Origin: Acidobacteriota bacterium
GTDB taxonomy: Bacteria; Acidobacteriota; Terriglobia; Bryobacterales; Bryobacteraceae
Direction of reading: 5' to 3'
DNA: 64,000 nt
Assembly (NCBI GenBank): GCA_026394055.1
Contig: JAPKYZ010000026.1
Span: forward strand, 62,001-126,000
Part shown: in pieces, positions 33,674 through 42,423 of the stretch
How positions within the stretch are numbered: the stretch's first letter is position 1
Layout: every line of letters begins with the position of its first letter
The notes under the pieces: model-generated
Seen by the model: only the letters and a program-made list of their open reading frames with translations
The model's database searches: none
What the model was told of the DNA's origin: nothing
Made by a program: the position numbers and the translations under genes

Positions 33674-34849
33674 ATGGTGGGAATGATCGCGGGAGCGCTG
33701 CTTGCAACTGCTCTGTGGGCTCAGACACGACCGGCATTGACTGCGGCTTTGCGTTCTTTTGATCGCGTACTCCTGCTTGAAGAGAAAGGCGAAACCTCGG
33801 CCGGTGTAAGCACGGGAGACATCAACGGTGACGGCCGGCCGGACATTGTTCTGGGCAAGGGGCGGCATTGGCCGCTGTTCAATCGCGTGCTCTTGAACGA
33901 CGGCCAGGGCGGCTACCTCGCTAGTAACCTAGGAGCGGCGCCCGACCGCACCTATTCCGCGGCGCTGGCCGATGTCGATGGCGACGGCGACCTAGACATC
34001 GTGGTCAGCAACGATGCGCCTGATCGCAAACTTGTCTACTTGAATGACGGCAAGGGTCTCTACACCGAATTCGGCACATTCGGCCAGCCCCAGTGGAGCA
34101 CACGGTACGTGACACTGGCGGACCTTAACGGTGACGGCCATCCGGACATCGTTGCCGCCAACCGCGGCGACTATCCGGACCTGGTGGACGGGAAACCCGG
34201 AACCCCAGTCCCCCAGCCGAGTTACGTCTGTGTCAACGATGGCAAAGGGCGTTTTGAGGCTTGCCAACCACTGCCAACCGAATCGGCCACCTCGATTGTT
34301 GCGGCAGATTTCGATGGCGACGGCGCGCCTGACCTGTTTGTGCCTCATCGCGACGGCGGCCAAAGCGTCCTGCTTTGGAACGACGGCAAGGGTCACTTCC
34401 CGGCCACGACCAAGGTAGGGCCAGCGAATGCTTGGGTCCGTATGGGCGCGGCGGGCGACCTTGACGGCAATGGACGGCCCGATCTGGCGATTATTGATGA
34501 ACGGCTCAAGGCCACCTTTGTCCTCTTCAATCGAGGCAGGCGGCAGTTCGGAGAACCGGTTAGGCTTCCCGGCCCCGAGCGGCCCCCATACTGTTTGGCC
34601 ATCGCGGACTTGAATCGCGACAATCGGCCGGACATCATCGTGGGCTACGTTCAGGTGCCCGGGTCGGTGTACCTCAACTCCGAGCAGGGCCGCAGCTTCC
34701 GCGAGGTTCCCTGGAATGACGGCAAGGGCACAGTGTACGGCGTGGCCTTTGGCGACTTTGATGGAGACGGTTGGCCGGATATCGTGTCGGCGCGCTCCGG
34801 TGCTCCCAACGGCATCTGGTTTAATGCCAAACCAAGCAGCGGCCGCTAG
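33674..34849 (+). CDS. secreted FG-GAP / VCBS seven-repeat beta-propeller
   Basis: A 391-residue exported protein with a signal peptide from ATG 33674 (MVGMIAGALLATALWAQ). Seven Asp-rich repeats follow the pattern D-x-D/N-G-D-G-x-P-D-I (for example GDINGDGRPDIVLG, ADVDGDGDLDIVV, GDFDGDGWPDIVS). They give a calcium-binding seven-bladed propeller. Integrin-like adhesion or binding of glycan is typical. An upstream TTG at 33623 would add a non-homologous N-terminus and is not preferred. Confidence 0.85.
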   Translation: MVGMIAGALLATALWAQTRPALTAALRSFDRVLLLEEKGETSAGVSTGDINGDGRPDIVLGKGRHWPLFNRVLLNDGQGGYLASNLGAAPDRTYSAALADVDGDGDLDIVVSNDAPDRKLVYLNDGKGLYTEFGTFGQPQWSTRYVTLADLNGDGHPDIVAANRGDYPDLVDGKPGTPVPQPSYVCVNDGKGRFEACQPLPTESATSIVAADFDGDGAPDLFVPHRDGGQSVLLWNDGKGHFPATTKVGPANAWVRMGAAGDLDGNGRPDLAIIDERLKATFVLFNRGRRQFGEPVRLPGPERPPYCLAIADLNRDNRPDIIVGYVQVPGSVYLNSEQGRSFREVPWNDGKGTVYGVAFGDFDGDGWPDIVSARSGAPNGIWFNAKPSSGR

Positions 34850-34855
34850 CACTCT

Positions 34856-35581
34856 TCACTGGGCGAGGGGTTGGCAACTGGGGCAGAGGTGCGTGCCGCG
34901 TTGGGCGACCAGGGTCCTGACGATGGCAGTGCGGCAGCGGGGGCAAGGCTGCCCGGCGCGGCCGTAGACGCGGTGCTGTTCCTGGTAGCGGCCGGGGCGG
35001 CCGAGGGGGTCGTAGAAGTCAGAGATGGTGGAGCCTCCCGCTGCGATGGCGGCTTCCAGGATGCTGGTGACCGCTTGGCTCAATGCTGCGGCATCGATCT
35101 GACTGGCGGGCGTCAACGGGTGGATGCGCGCGGCGAACAGGCACTCATCGACGTAGATGTTCCCCAGGCCCGACACCAGCATCTGGTCGAGCAGCAGTGG
35201 CTTGATCGCTCGCTCCCGGTGGCTGAGCCTGCGGGCCAGCTCCGCCGCGGGGAGCGCCAGAATGTCGGGTCCCAGATGCAGCGGCTCGTTGCTCCAGATC
35301 AGCCGTCCGAACTTGCGGATGTCGCTATAGACCAGCGCGTCGCGGTCGAACTGAAGCACGGCCTGCGTATGCTTGTCAGGCGCCGCATTCAGCCGTAGGG
35401 TGCCCGTCATGCCCAGACGGGCCACCAGCCGCTCGCGCCCGGTGATCGCGCCGCTGAAATCGAACAGCAGCGCTTTGCCGTGGCGCGCAATCGCGTTCAG
35501 GCGTGCGCCATCCAGCCGCTGCCCCAGCAGGTGTTGCCGCAGCACGCGAGCAATGGTTTCGACCTCAGGCAGTTCGGGCAC
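34856..35581 (-). CDS. mutM: formamidopyrimidine-DNA glycosylase, shortened N-terminal domain
   Basis: Excises oxidised purines from DNA. The N-terminus MPELPEVET supplies the catalytic Pro2 and Glu3. The helix-two-turn-helix SGLGNIYVDECLFAARIHP and the zinc finger C-x2-C...C-x2-C (PCPRC, LCPSC) with YGRAGQPC are present. At 241 residues it lacks about 25 residues in the N-terminal beta-sandwich, between HLLGQRLDGA and RLNAIARHGKALL, against the usual 270. The remaining catalytic and zinc residues suggest activity. It overlaps no neighbour and is convergent with the FG-GAP gene at 6 bp. Confidence 0.88.
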   Translation of the reverse strand: MPELPEVETIARVLRQHLLGQRLDGARLNAIARHGKALLFDFSGAITGRERLVARLGMTGTLRLNAAPDKHTQAVLQFDRDALVYSDIRKFGRLIWSNEPLHLGPDILALPAAELARRLSHRERAIKPLLLDQMLVSGLGNIYVDECLFAARIHPLTPASQIDAAALSQAVTSILEAAIAAGGSTISDFYDPLGRPGRYQEQHRVYGRAGQPCPRCRTAIVRTLVAQRGTHLCPSCQPLAQ

Positions 35582-35590
35582 CGGGCGTAG

Positions 35591-35896
35591 CTACTCGATC
35601 TCGACCAGGACGTCGTCGCCTTCAAGCGTGACGGGGTAGGTCTTCAGCTTCACGTCCGGGTTGAAGTCGCTTTCGCCGGTGACGCAATCAAACTCCCAGG
35701 CATGCCACGGACACACCAGCATCCGGCCATGCAGAGCGCCCTGGGCCAGCGGGCCGCCGCGATGGGGGCAGAGCCCATCGATGGCATGAATTTGATCGCC
35801 CACGCGGCAGATGGCGATGCGGTCATCACCGATGAGATGCTCGGTGACCCCGAACCGTTCAAGCAGGGCGCGACTGGCTACCTTCACTAGAGGCAT
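35591..35896 (-). CDS. Rieske [2Fe-2S] ferredoxin-like protein
   Basis: A 101-residue stand-alone Rieske domain, like NirD or biphenyl dioxygenase ferredoxin. The cluster ligands are C-x-H in CPHRGG and C-x2-H in CPWHAWEFD, with the usual 17-residue spacing. It has no signal peptide, so it is a soluble electron carrier. No partner oxygenase or reductase is next to it; mutM follows 9 bp downstream and a divergent sugar-binding gene lies upstream. Confidence 0.88.
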   Translation of the reverse strand: MPLVKVASRALLERFGVTEHLIGDDRIAICRVGDQIHAIDGLCPHRGGPLAQGALHGRMLVCPWHAWEFDCVTGESDFNPDVKLKTYPVTLEGDDVLVEIE

Positions 35897-35904
35897 ACTG
35901 TTCC

Positions 35905-36897
35905 ATGATGCGCAAACTTCGAAAGCCTTGTCTGGCTAAGTGGTGCCTGGCGGCCCTGTTGCTGCTGACGGTCAGCTGCAGCCGCTCCGGCCAGCCGATT
36001 GTCGGGGTGGTGCCCAAGGGCGCTAACCACATCTTCTGGCAGACCGTGCATGCGGGCGCAGTGAAGGCGTCGCGCGAGTTCGGCTTTGGGGTGGAATGGA
36101 ACGCGCCCACGCTCGAGATCGATTCCAGCCGCCAGATCGAGATTGTCGAAAGCATGATCAACCGGCGAGTGGCGGGCATCGCGCTGGCGCCGGTGGATCG
36201 CAAAGCCCTGGCCGGAGTGGTGGAGCGGGCCGCGAAGGCAGGCATTCCGGTGGCGATCTTTGATTCCGCGCTCGATAGCGACAAGCCGGTGTCCTATGTG
36301 GCCACCGACAATCGCGAGGGCGGGCGCATGGCGGCCCGGCGTCTGGCGGAGGTGATCGGGAAATCGGGCAAGGTGGCGGTGATCGGCTTTATGCCCGGCA
36401 GCGCCGCCACGATGGAGCGCGAAGAAGGGTTTCAGAACGAGATCGAGACCAAGTTTCCCGCGATCAAGATTGTCGCCATGCAGTACGGCATGGCCAGTCA
36501 AGCCAAATCGATGGCGGCGACGGAGAATGTGCTCAGCGCCCATCCGGATCTGAAAGGTGTTTTTGCCGACAACGAATCCAGCTCGATGGGCGCGGTGCAG
36601 GCGCTGAAATCCCGCCAGGCGCGGCGGGTGAAGATGGTGGCCTTTGATGCGTCCGAGGCGCTGGTGAAGGATCTGCGCGAGGGTTGGATTGACGCGCTGG
36701 TGGTGCAGGACCCCTTCAAGATGGGCTACGAATCGGCGCGGTCGATCGGGCTGAAGCTGCGGGGCGAATCTCCGGCGGCCAAGCTAGACTCCGGCGCCCG
36801 GCTGATCCTGGCGGGGCAACTGGATGAGGCGGAAACGCGCGCCTTTTTGTTTCCTGATCTGAAGCCCTGGCTGGGCGGCGGACCGTCCGGTCACTGA
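35905..36897 (+). CDS. sugar ABC transporter substrate-binding lipoprotein
   Basis: A 330-residue periplasmic binding protein of the LacI/ribose-binding type (Peripla_BP_4). A lipoprotein-like signal ends at LTVSC (about residue 25). Strands VVPKGANHIFWQTVHAGAVKAS and IALAPVDRKALAGVV and FADNESSSMGAVQALKS are typical. No permease or ATPase gene neighbours it, so the transporter is orphaned or encoded elsewhere, and a sensory role is possible. Confidence 0.85.
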   Translation: MMRKLRKPCLAKWCLAALLLLTVSCSRSGQPIVGVVPKGANHIFWQTVHAGAVKASREFGFGVEWNAPTLEIDSSRQIEIVESMINRRVAGIALAPVDRKALAGVVERAAKAGIPVAIFDSALDSDKPVSYVATDNREGGRMAARRLAEVIGKSGKVAVIGFMPGSAATMEREEGFQNEIETKFPAIKIVAMQYGMASQAKSMAATENVLSAHPDLKGVFADNESSSMGAVQALKSRQARRVKMVAFDASEALVKDLREGWIDALVVQDPFKMGYESARSIGLKLRGESPAAKLDSGARLILAGQLDEAETRAFLFPDLKPWLGGGPSGH

Positions 36898-37325
36898 CGG
36901 CCGGGCTAATCCAATCCTAAAAAGTCTGGCTTAGCCAGCCCACGGCGGACGCAGAATCGCTGAGAATTTGCTGACAACCTTGTGAATACTTAGTTGTCCG
37001 GTTGTCATCTGGCGGCCTCTGACCGCGGCTGATCGTCGCGCCAGAAATGGAAAATCTGAAACAACTGTGAAAGTATTCCCCATAGATACATTGATGCTTA
37101 AATAATAAACCAGAGTTTGCGCAAAAGGGGGTATTCCCATTATGCCAATGGGGCTAGACGCCATGGCGCAACGGTTCCAGCGCATTCCGGCGGGGAGCGG
37201 CACCCCGACAAAAACTCCTTGCCGTCTGCGTCAAACTGTGTTTATTCTCTACTTTCACATTTCGAATTGGCGCATTGAATACCACCTAGAATATTGAGTG
37301 CTATTTCATATTTTCCGGCAGGAAA
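36898..37325. other. 428-bp AT-richer non-coding region with dyads
   Basis: No gene is supported here; a 90-codon minus-strand frame has no family features. The composition is more AT-rich than the surroundings. An interrupted dyad links GAATACTTAGTTGT (about 36980) with ACAACTGTGAAAGTATTC (about 37060). A G/C-rich stretch at about 37118-37205 can fold. Both lie upstream of a c-di-GMP-related gene, so a structured leader or regulatory RNA is possible but not identified. Confidence 0.45.
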
Positions 37326-39296
37326 TTGTGCGGTTTGGTGGTCTCGATGCAGGATGTCCCTTGGCTGGAATGGGTGCGGGGTTCGATGAAGGTCCGTCAA
37401 TCGATGGTTGTCCAATACGTCACCGCCTGCACAGCCGTGTGCTTGGCTGTGGCCGCCGGTGTGGCCAGCTTTCCTCGCGCGGCCCAACAGGCGACGGTCC
37501 GGCTTTTTGACAGCTTTGCGGACGTGGCGGGTCCGGGAGAGGCTTCCGGGCAGGTCGCGCTGGTGGAAGTGGACGAAGCCAGCTTGGCGCAGTTTGGCCG
37601 TTGGCCGTGGCCGCGGGCGCGGGTGGCGCAGTTGATCCACACGCTGGCGGCGGCGGGAGCGGCGGCGGTGGCCCTGGATTTTGTGTTTCCGGAGCCGGAC
37701 GGGCAGGAATCCGATGCTCCCCTGACGGCTGCCTTGGCAGCGGTGCCGGTGACGTTGGGGCACTGGTTCCGGTTTGACGGTAAGCCCGCGTTGGCGGGCG
37801 GCTGCGTGGTGGGGGGCCAAGCCCCAGCGAGCGGGGGCGCCAGCAACGTTCAAAGTTCCGGCGCCGTTCCTGAAGCGATGTCGGTGGTCTGTTCCGCACC
37901 GGCGATTGAGCGGGCGGCAGCGGCGCACGGATTTCTGAACGTCACGTTGGACCCGGACGGCGTGGTGCGCCGGGCACCGCTGGGGATTCGCTTTCGTGAC
38001 CAGATGGACTTCGGCCTGGGGATCGCGGCTCTTCAGCTCTACCAGGCGAAAGCCTCCCAATCCGCGGCGGTGGTCCGGGCTCCCGCCGGGGAATGGATGC
38101 TGCGTTTTCGCGACGCCGAACCGGGGTTGCCACGTTCCGGGTTGCCGCACTACAGTGCTGGGCGGCTGATGCGAGATGCGACGGCCGAGCCTGACTTGCG
38201 CGGCAAGCTGGTGGTGGTGGGCACCTTTGCGGGCGGCCTGGCGGCGCCGCTGTCCAGCGGGGGCCGTGTTCTGGGAACTGCGGTGGTGCACGCGACGGTG
38301 GCCGACAATCTGTTGGCGGGTGATTTCTTCCAGGTGGCGGAATCGGGTGGGCTGGCCGCCGGCGCCTTGATGCTGTTGGTGTGGCTGATCACGCCGCAGC
38401 TGTATGCCCGATACCGGATCTTTACGGCTTCGGCCGCCTGTGTCGGAATCGCGGTGTTGCTGTGGGCCGGGAGCTTGGCCCTGCTGCTGCAAGGCGGCGT
38501 GTTCGTGACGCCGCTCTACGCCACGCTGGCCATTGCGGGAAGTTCATCGGCCTGTGCCGCGCTGAAGCTGCGCTGGGTGCGGCAGCGGAATCAGGCTTCT
38601 CTGCATCAGGTGGCCTCGGCCAAGCATTTCATCCTGAATGCTCTGGCTCTATTGACGACGATGCGGGACCCGGAAACGGGTGATCACCTGCAACGCATTG
38701 AACGCTACATGCGCGTCCTGTGCCGGGCGCTCTCGCATGACCCGAAGTATACCGGGGTCATGTCCGAAGAGACCATCCGGCTGATGGTGCAGCTGGCACC
38801 GATTCACGATGTCGGCAAAGTGGGCGTGCCGGATCACATTTTGCGCAAAGCCGGCTCCTTGACGGCCGAGGAGCTGCTTGTCATCCGGCAGCATGTCGTC
38901 TTCGGGCGTGATGTTCTGCAGAAGGCCTCGGACCGCTCTGGGCTGAACGATGAAACGTTTTTCCGGACCGCCTATGAGCTCGTCTACAGCCACCACGAGC
39001 GTTGGGATGGCCGTGGCTACCCGCAAGGCTTGAGCGGCGAGGGAATCCCCTTGGCGGCTCGCCTGATGGCCGTGGCGGACGTCTACGACGCGCTGGTCAG
39101 CAAGCGGGTCTACAAGGAAGCCTTCTCCCACCAGGAGGCCGTGCGGATCATCACGGCCGAAAGCGCCCGGCACTTTGACCCCGATGTGGTGCAGGCCTTC
39201 CTGCGCGCCGAAGCCGAGTTTCGGCGGATCCGGGCCGAATCGGCTGAAGGCACTTCGCCACGAGGCTATCCCGCCTCCGCCGCTGGGGCGGCCTAA
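37326..39296 (+). CDS. CHASE2 sensor - HD-GYP domain protein
   Basis: A 656-residue membrane signalling protein. The CHASE2 sensor covers about residues 55-330 (LVEVDEASLAQFGRWPWPR, VALDFVFPEP, GFLNVTLDPDGVVRRAP). Three hydrophobic segments lie at 345-420. An HD-GYP phosphodiesterase domain lies at 440-620 with IHDVGKVGVPD and HHERWDGRGYP. It probably degrades cyclic di-GMP in response to an extracellular signal. The start is uncertain: TTG 37326, ATG 37347 and ATG 37386 are in frame. A long non-coding leader precedes it. Confidence 0.88.
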   Translation: MCGLVVSMQDVPWLEWVRGSMKVRQSMVVQYVTACTAVCLAVAAGVASFPRAAQQATVRLFDSFADVAGPGEASGQVALVEVDEASLAQFGRWPWPRARVAQLIHTLAAAGAAAVALDFVFPEPDGQESDAPLTAALAAVPVTLGHWFRFDGKPALAGGCVVGGQAPASGGASNVQSSGAVPEAMSVVCSAPAIERAAAAHGFLNVTLDPDGVVRRAPLGIRFRDQMDFGLGIAALQLYQAKASQSAAVVRAPAGEWMLRFRDAEPGLPRSGLPHYSAGRLMRDATAEPDLRGKLVVVGTFAGGLAAPLSSGGRVLGTAVVHATVADNLLAGDFFQVAESGGLAAGALMLLVWLITPQLYARYRIFTASAACVGIAVLLWAGSLALLLQGGVFVTPLYATLAIAGSSSACAALKLRWVRQRNQASLHQVASAKHFILNALALLTTMRDPETGDHLQRIERYMRVLCRALSHDPKYTGVMSEETIRLMVQLAPIHDVGKVGVPDHILRKAGSLTAEELLVIRQHVVFGRDVLQKASDRSGLNDETFFRTAYELVYSHHERWDGRGYPQGLSGEGIPLAARLMAVADVYDALVSKRVYKEAFSHQEAVRIITAESARHFDPDVVQAFLRAEAEFRRIRAESAEGTSPRGYPASAAGAA

Positions 39297-39387
39297 GCCG
39301 GAAGCGGGGTGAATCTCTCCCTCCGGTGGCCGGTTTCGTGAGAACATCGAAGCCGAGTAATCCCCACTTTCCCTCGAACGGAGACCC

Positions 39388-39918
39388 ATGATGACCAAGT
39401 CCATAAGGCTATGGGCCGGCTTTGCCCTGGCCACCGTCGCCGCCTTCAGCCAGAGCCCCAGCGTCACCGAGACCAAGTCCTACGGTGGCGCCGCCGTCAG
39501 CATCAAGTACGCTTCGCCCCGCGTGAATGGCCGCGCCGGAAAGATCTTTTCCGCCGATGGCTTGATCAGCCATGACCGCACGTACCCGGTGTGGCGCGCG
39601 GGCGCCAATTCCGCCACCGCTCTGCATACCGAAGCGGATCTGAACCTCGGGGGCCTGGTGGTGCCCAAGGGCGACTACACGCTGTTTGTCGAGCTCTCGA
39701 ACCCCGGACAGTGGCAGTTGGTTGTCAGCAAGCAGACCGGCCAGTGGGGCCTTTCCTACAGCGCCGCCAACGATCTGGGCCGGGTGAAGATGACGATGGC
39801 CAAGCCCGCGGAGCTGGTGGAGAACCTGAAGTACACGCTGACCGGCGAAGGCAAGAAGGGCACGCTGCAACTGGAGTGGGAAAACGTCAAGGCCAGCGTT
39901 CCTGTTGAAGTGAAGTAG
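39388..39918 (+). CDS. secreted DUF2911 protein
   Basis: A 176-residue protein with an N-terminal signal peptide (SIRLWAGFALATVAAFSQ). The mature domain matches DUF2911: VSIKYASPRVNGRAGKIF, YPVWRAGANSATALHTEADLNLGG, VPKGDYTLFVELSNPGQWQLVVSKQTGQWG. These proteins are common in Bacteroidetes and Acidobacteria, and their function is unknown. The start ATG follows a good GGAG. Confidence 0.88.
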   Translation: MMTKSIRLWAGFALATVAAFSQSPSVTETKSYGGAAVSIKYASPRVNGRAGKIFSADGLISHDRTYPVWRAGANSATALHTEADLNLGGLVVPKGDYTLFVELSNPGQWQLVVSKQTGQWGLSYSAANDLGRVKMTMAKPAELVENLKYTLTGEGKKGTLQLEWENVKASVPVEVK

Positions 39919-39946
39919 ATTTTTTCGTGCCTCTCGAAAATTCTGC

Positions 39947-39978
39947 TTGACTCCGTACCATGGTACGGACCCTATGGT
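39947..39978 (+). promoter_or_regulatory. MerR-type promoter with palindromic operator
   Basis: A -35 element TTGACT (39947-39952) and a -10 element TATGGT (39973-39978) are spaced by 20 bp, the over-long spacing used by MerR regulators. The spacer holds the perfect 16-base palindrome CCGTACCATGGTACGG (39953-39968). The layout is close to the mer operator, which reads TTGACTCCGTACATGAGTACGG. It drives the metallothionein-like gene and the MerR gene. Confidence 0.85.
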
Positions 39979-39999
39979 GGAATAGAAGGAGGTACTTCA

Positions 40000-40128
40000 A
40001 TGGCCGAAAACACCAAATGCTGTGAAGCCTGCATCTGCGAAGGCGGATGTGGTGAAGGCTGCTCTACTGCTTGCACGTGCCAGTGCAACTGTGGATGTAG
40101 CTGTTCCTGCTGCAAGCCGAAGCAGTAG
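40000..40128 (+). CDS. metallothionein-like cysteine-rich peptide
   Basis: I read a 42-residue gene directly from the sequence. It has 14 cysteines: two CC pairs (7-8 and 37-38), and a run of C-x-C units at 25-37 (CTCQCNCGCSCSCC). It has no aromatic residue. A perfect AAGGAGG lies seven bases before the ATG. This is the make-up of a metallothionein, which binds soft metals through thiolates. It is the first gene after a MerR-type promoter and precedes the MerR gene by 9 bp. I cannot assign it to a named metallothionein family. Confidence 0.85.
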   Translation: MAENTKCCEACICEGGCGEGCSTACTCQCNCGCSCSCCKPKQ

Positions 40129-40137
40129 TTGACTCAG

Positions 40138-40560
40138 ATGACGATCTCCGCGGCAGCTCAGGAAGCAGGAGTGGGTGTGGAAACCATCCGCTACTATGAG
40201 CGCCGCGGACTGATCCGGCAGCCGCCCCCCAAAGGCGGCTATCGGCAATACCCCGAAGCCACCATCCGGCAAATCCGCTTCATCCGCGAATCCCAGCGCC
40301 TGGGTTTTTCCCTTACCGAAATTGAAGAACTGCTGGCATTAGCCGCCGCCGAAGACACCACGTGCGGCGATGTCTGCTCTGCCACGGAGCACAAGCTGGC
40401 CGAGGTCCGTGACCGCATTGCGACGTTGCAACGGCTGGAGCGCGAACTGGAAGCGATGCTCTGCGCCAAGGACTGCGCCGCTCCCAAGCGTGATTGCAAG
40501 CTGCTGGAAGCGCTGTCGCCGCCCACGGATCAGCCGGCTTGCTCCCACGGCTGCCACTAG
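40138..40560 (+). CDS. merR: MerR-family metal-responsive regulator
   Basis: A 140-residue activator-repressor. The winged helix carries VETIRYYERRGLIRQPPP and YRQYPE. A long dimerisation helix follows. Metal-binding cysteines align with those of mercury MerR: Cys76 with Cys82, Cys109 with Cys115 and Cys120 with Cys126. The middle ligand Cys117 is replaced by Lys111, but Cys113 is two residues on. An extra C-S-H-G-C-H tail sits at the end. It probably senses mercury or another soft metal and controls its own promoter through the palindrome at 39953. The ATG at 40138 is preferred to the TTG at 40129. Confidence 0.88.
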   Translation: MTISAAAQEAGVGVETIRYYERRGLIRQPPPKGGYRQYPEATIRQIRFIRESQRLGFSLTEIEELLALAAAEDTTCGDVCSATEHKLAEVRDRIATLQRLERELEAMLCAKDCAAPKRDCKLLEALSPPTDQPACSHGCH

Positions 40561-40652
40561 TCCGGGTTGTGGCCGCTCGGCCGTTGGGTAACTCATTTGG
40601 CCCGGCGACATGGGTGACACTTGCGGGCTGTCGCTGGTCTAGGCCGCACTGT

Positions 40653-40675
40653 TCAGCCCCACGCGTCAGCTTGCT
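40653..40675. repeat. single arm of palindromic repeat family A
   Basis: TCAGCCCCACGCGTCAGCTT here matches the arm of the palindrome at 8212-8290 (TCAGCCCCATGCGTCAGCTT) with one change, but no paired arm follows. It lies in the gap between merR and the convergent DUF885 gene, and is a truncated copy. Confidence 0.6.
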
Positions 40676-40704
40676 CGTCAAAGCCGGCCAGAGGCCAAGC
40701 GGCC

Positions 40705-42423
40705 CTACAAGCTCGGACCCGAGTCCGGACCCAGCATCGCGCGCCGGATCAGCGTGATCGGCAGCGAGCCCTGGCGCAAGTACGCGTCGTGGAACTTCTT
40801 CAGCGTGTACGCCGGGCCCAGCTTGGCCTGGTAGTCTGCGCGGAGCTTCAACATCTGCAGCTTGCCCAGCGTGTAGGCCAAATAGAGCGGATCAAAGGCG
40901 CCCCGCCGCGCCTCTTCCTTCGCCACGGCCCGTTCCTGAAAGCCTTTGGTGATGAACAGCTCGGTCGCCTGGCCGATGGTCCAGCCCTGGGTGTGCAGCT
41001 TGATCCCGGCCACGTAGCGGCAATCGCGCAGCAGCGCTTCTGACAACTGCGAGAGCTTGTAGCGCGGATCGGCACCGCCAAAACCCTGCTCGATCATCAT
41101 CTGTTCGGTGTAGTGCGCCCAGCCCTCAGCGGCAGAGTAGGCGAACAGCAGCTTACGGGTCTTGGTGGGGAACTTGGGCGCGTAGAGGAACTGCACGTAG
41201 TGCCCGGGGTAGGCTTCATGCACGGTCACGATGTCGATGGTGTACTTGTTGAACAGGCGCAGGTGCTCTTCTTGCTGAGCCGCGGGCCATTCCTTTTCCA
41301 CCGGCGTTACGTAGTAGTAAGCCTCCGTCGCCTTGGTCTCATAGGCGCCCGGAGTATCCATAGCGGCATAGGTTCCACTGCGCATGAACGGCGGCGTTTC
41401 GACCACCGTCGCGCGCACTTCGCTGGGCACGGTGACGATGTCATGGTCGATCAGATACTGCCGGATGCCATCCGCGGTGCGGCGTACGGCGGGCAGCAGG
41501 TCATCGGCCGGGGGATGGGCGGCGCCGGACATCGCCATCACTTCGGCGGGCGTCTTCTTGGGGTCAATCAGCCGCGCCGTCTCGACAAACGCCTGGTAGT
41601 CCTTCTCGAGATTCCGTTCGCCGATGGCCAGCACCGGGTCGAGCGGCAGGTCCACCATTTCGTCAAACTTCAGCTTCTTCCGATACGCATCCGCTCCAAT
41701 GGCGTAGCCGCCCTTGGAGCGCTTCATCAAGTCGTTCTTCAGCCATGCCGCCGCGTCTTCGAGCGCCTTGGCGGCCGCCTCATTGGCTGACTCGAACTGG
41801 CCCAACAGCACTAGGTCATCTTTGGCCGCCGCACGGCCCCAGATGGCGACGTCGTGCCGGAAATAGCTCACTGAACCGGCGGCCAGCCGCGCCGCCAGAT
41901 CGGTCAACTCCGGCGCCGGATTCTGGACATTGGCCTTCATCGCGGCCACCATCAGCGGGATGCCGTGGAGGCGCGCCACCACGCTGCGGACGCGTTCGGA
42001 GGCGGGCGCGAAGTTGCGCTTCATGATGACGTCTACCACGGAGCCGGGCATCGAAACGTAGCCCATCGGGTTGGTGCGCCAGGCGCGGATCACATCGGTG
42101 TCGTGCAGTTCGCCGTCGATGCGGGCAGCGAGAAAATCGTAGTCGATCTGTTGCGCGGGTTCCAGCCGATCCTTCGGGATCGCGGCTAGGCGCGCAGCCT
42201 GCGCCTTCAACGCGGTGATGCGCTTGGCGACGGCGGCCTCACTCATGTCCTCCACTTCGGCGTCGTACTGGTGATAACCGCTCATCACCCCAAAGGTGGG
42301 CGCGGCGGCGAACAGTTCGTTGAAGTAGTCATCTTCAAACAGCAGCCAGTCGGCAATAGGGTCGCGAGGTTTCATGCAGGAAGCCAGAAGAAGAAAAGAG
42401 AGCACAGCCAGACTGCGTCGCAT
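40705..42423 (-). CDS. DUF885 lipoprotein (putative zinc peptidase)
   Basis: A 572-residue lipoprotein from ATG 42423, where the signal MRRSLAVLSFLLLASC ends in a lipobox cysteine. The mature part is a DUF885 protein with the metal-site-like motif VHEAYPGHYVQ (H-E-x3-G-H) and LFAYSAAEGWAHYTEQMMIEQG. Such proteins are considered likely metallopeptidases, membrane-tethered here. It runs divergently from the PHP gene. Confidence 0.85.
   Translation of the reverse strand: MRRSLAVLSFLLLASCMKPRDPIADWLLFEDDYFNELFAAAPTFGVMSGYHQYDAEVEDMSEAAVAKRITALKAQAARLAAIPKDRLEPAQQIDYDFLAARIDGELHDTDVIRAWRTNPMGYVSMPGSVVDVIMKRNFAPASERVRSVVARLHGIPLMVAAMKANVQNPAPELTDLAARLAAGSVSYFRHDVAIWGRAAAKDDLVLLGQFESANEAAAKALEDAAAWLKNDLMKRSKGGYAIGADAYRKKLKFDEMVDLPLDPVLAIGERNLEKDYQAFVETARLIDPKKTPAEVMAMSGAAHPPADDLLPAVRRTADGIRQYLIDHDIVTVPSEVRATVVETPPFMRSGTYAAMDTPGAYETKATEAYYYVTPVEKEWPAAQQEEHLRLFNKYTIDIVTVHEAYPGHYVQFLYAPKFPTKTRKLLFAYSAAEGWAHYTEQMMIEQGFGGADPRYKLSQLSEALLRDCRYVAGIKLHTQGWTIGQATELFITKGFQERAVAKEEARRGAFDPLYLAYTLGKLQMLKLRADYQAKLGPAYTLKKFHDAYLRQGSLPITLIRRAMLGPDSGPSL

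Noticed and set aside
36931-37203. 90-codon minus-strand frame in the non-coding leader
   Set aside because: It has no recognisable features and no ribosome-binding site; I left the region as non-coding.
37118-37205. Possible c-di-GMP riboswitch upstream of the HD-GYP gene
   Set aside because: A G/C-rich foldable stretch is present, but I could not match the conserved GEMM core by eye. It is noted only as a possible structured leader.
37242-38492. 416-codon open frame on the minus strand
   Set aside because: It is antisense to the CHASE2 region, with Arg/Gln/His-rich composition.
39919-39946. Possible terminator hairpin TTTTCG...CGAAAA after DUF2911
   Set aside because: The stem is only six A/T-rich base pairs and has no downstream T-run on the coding strand, so it was not listed.
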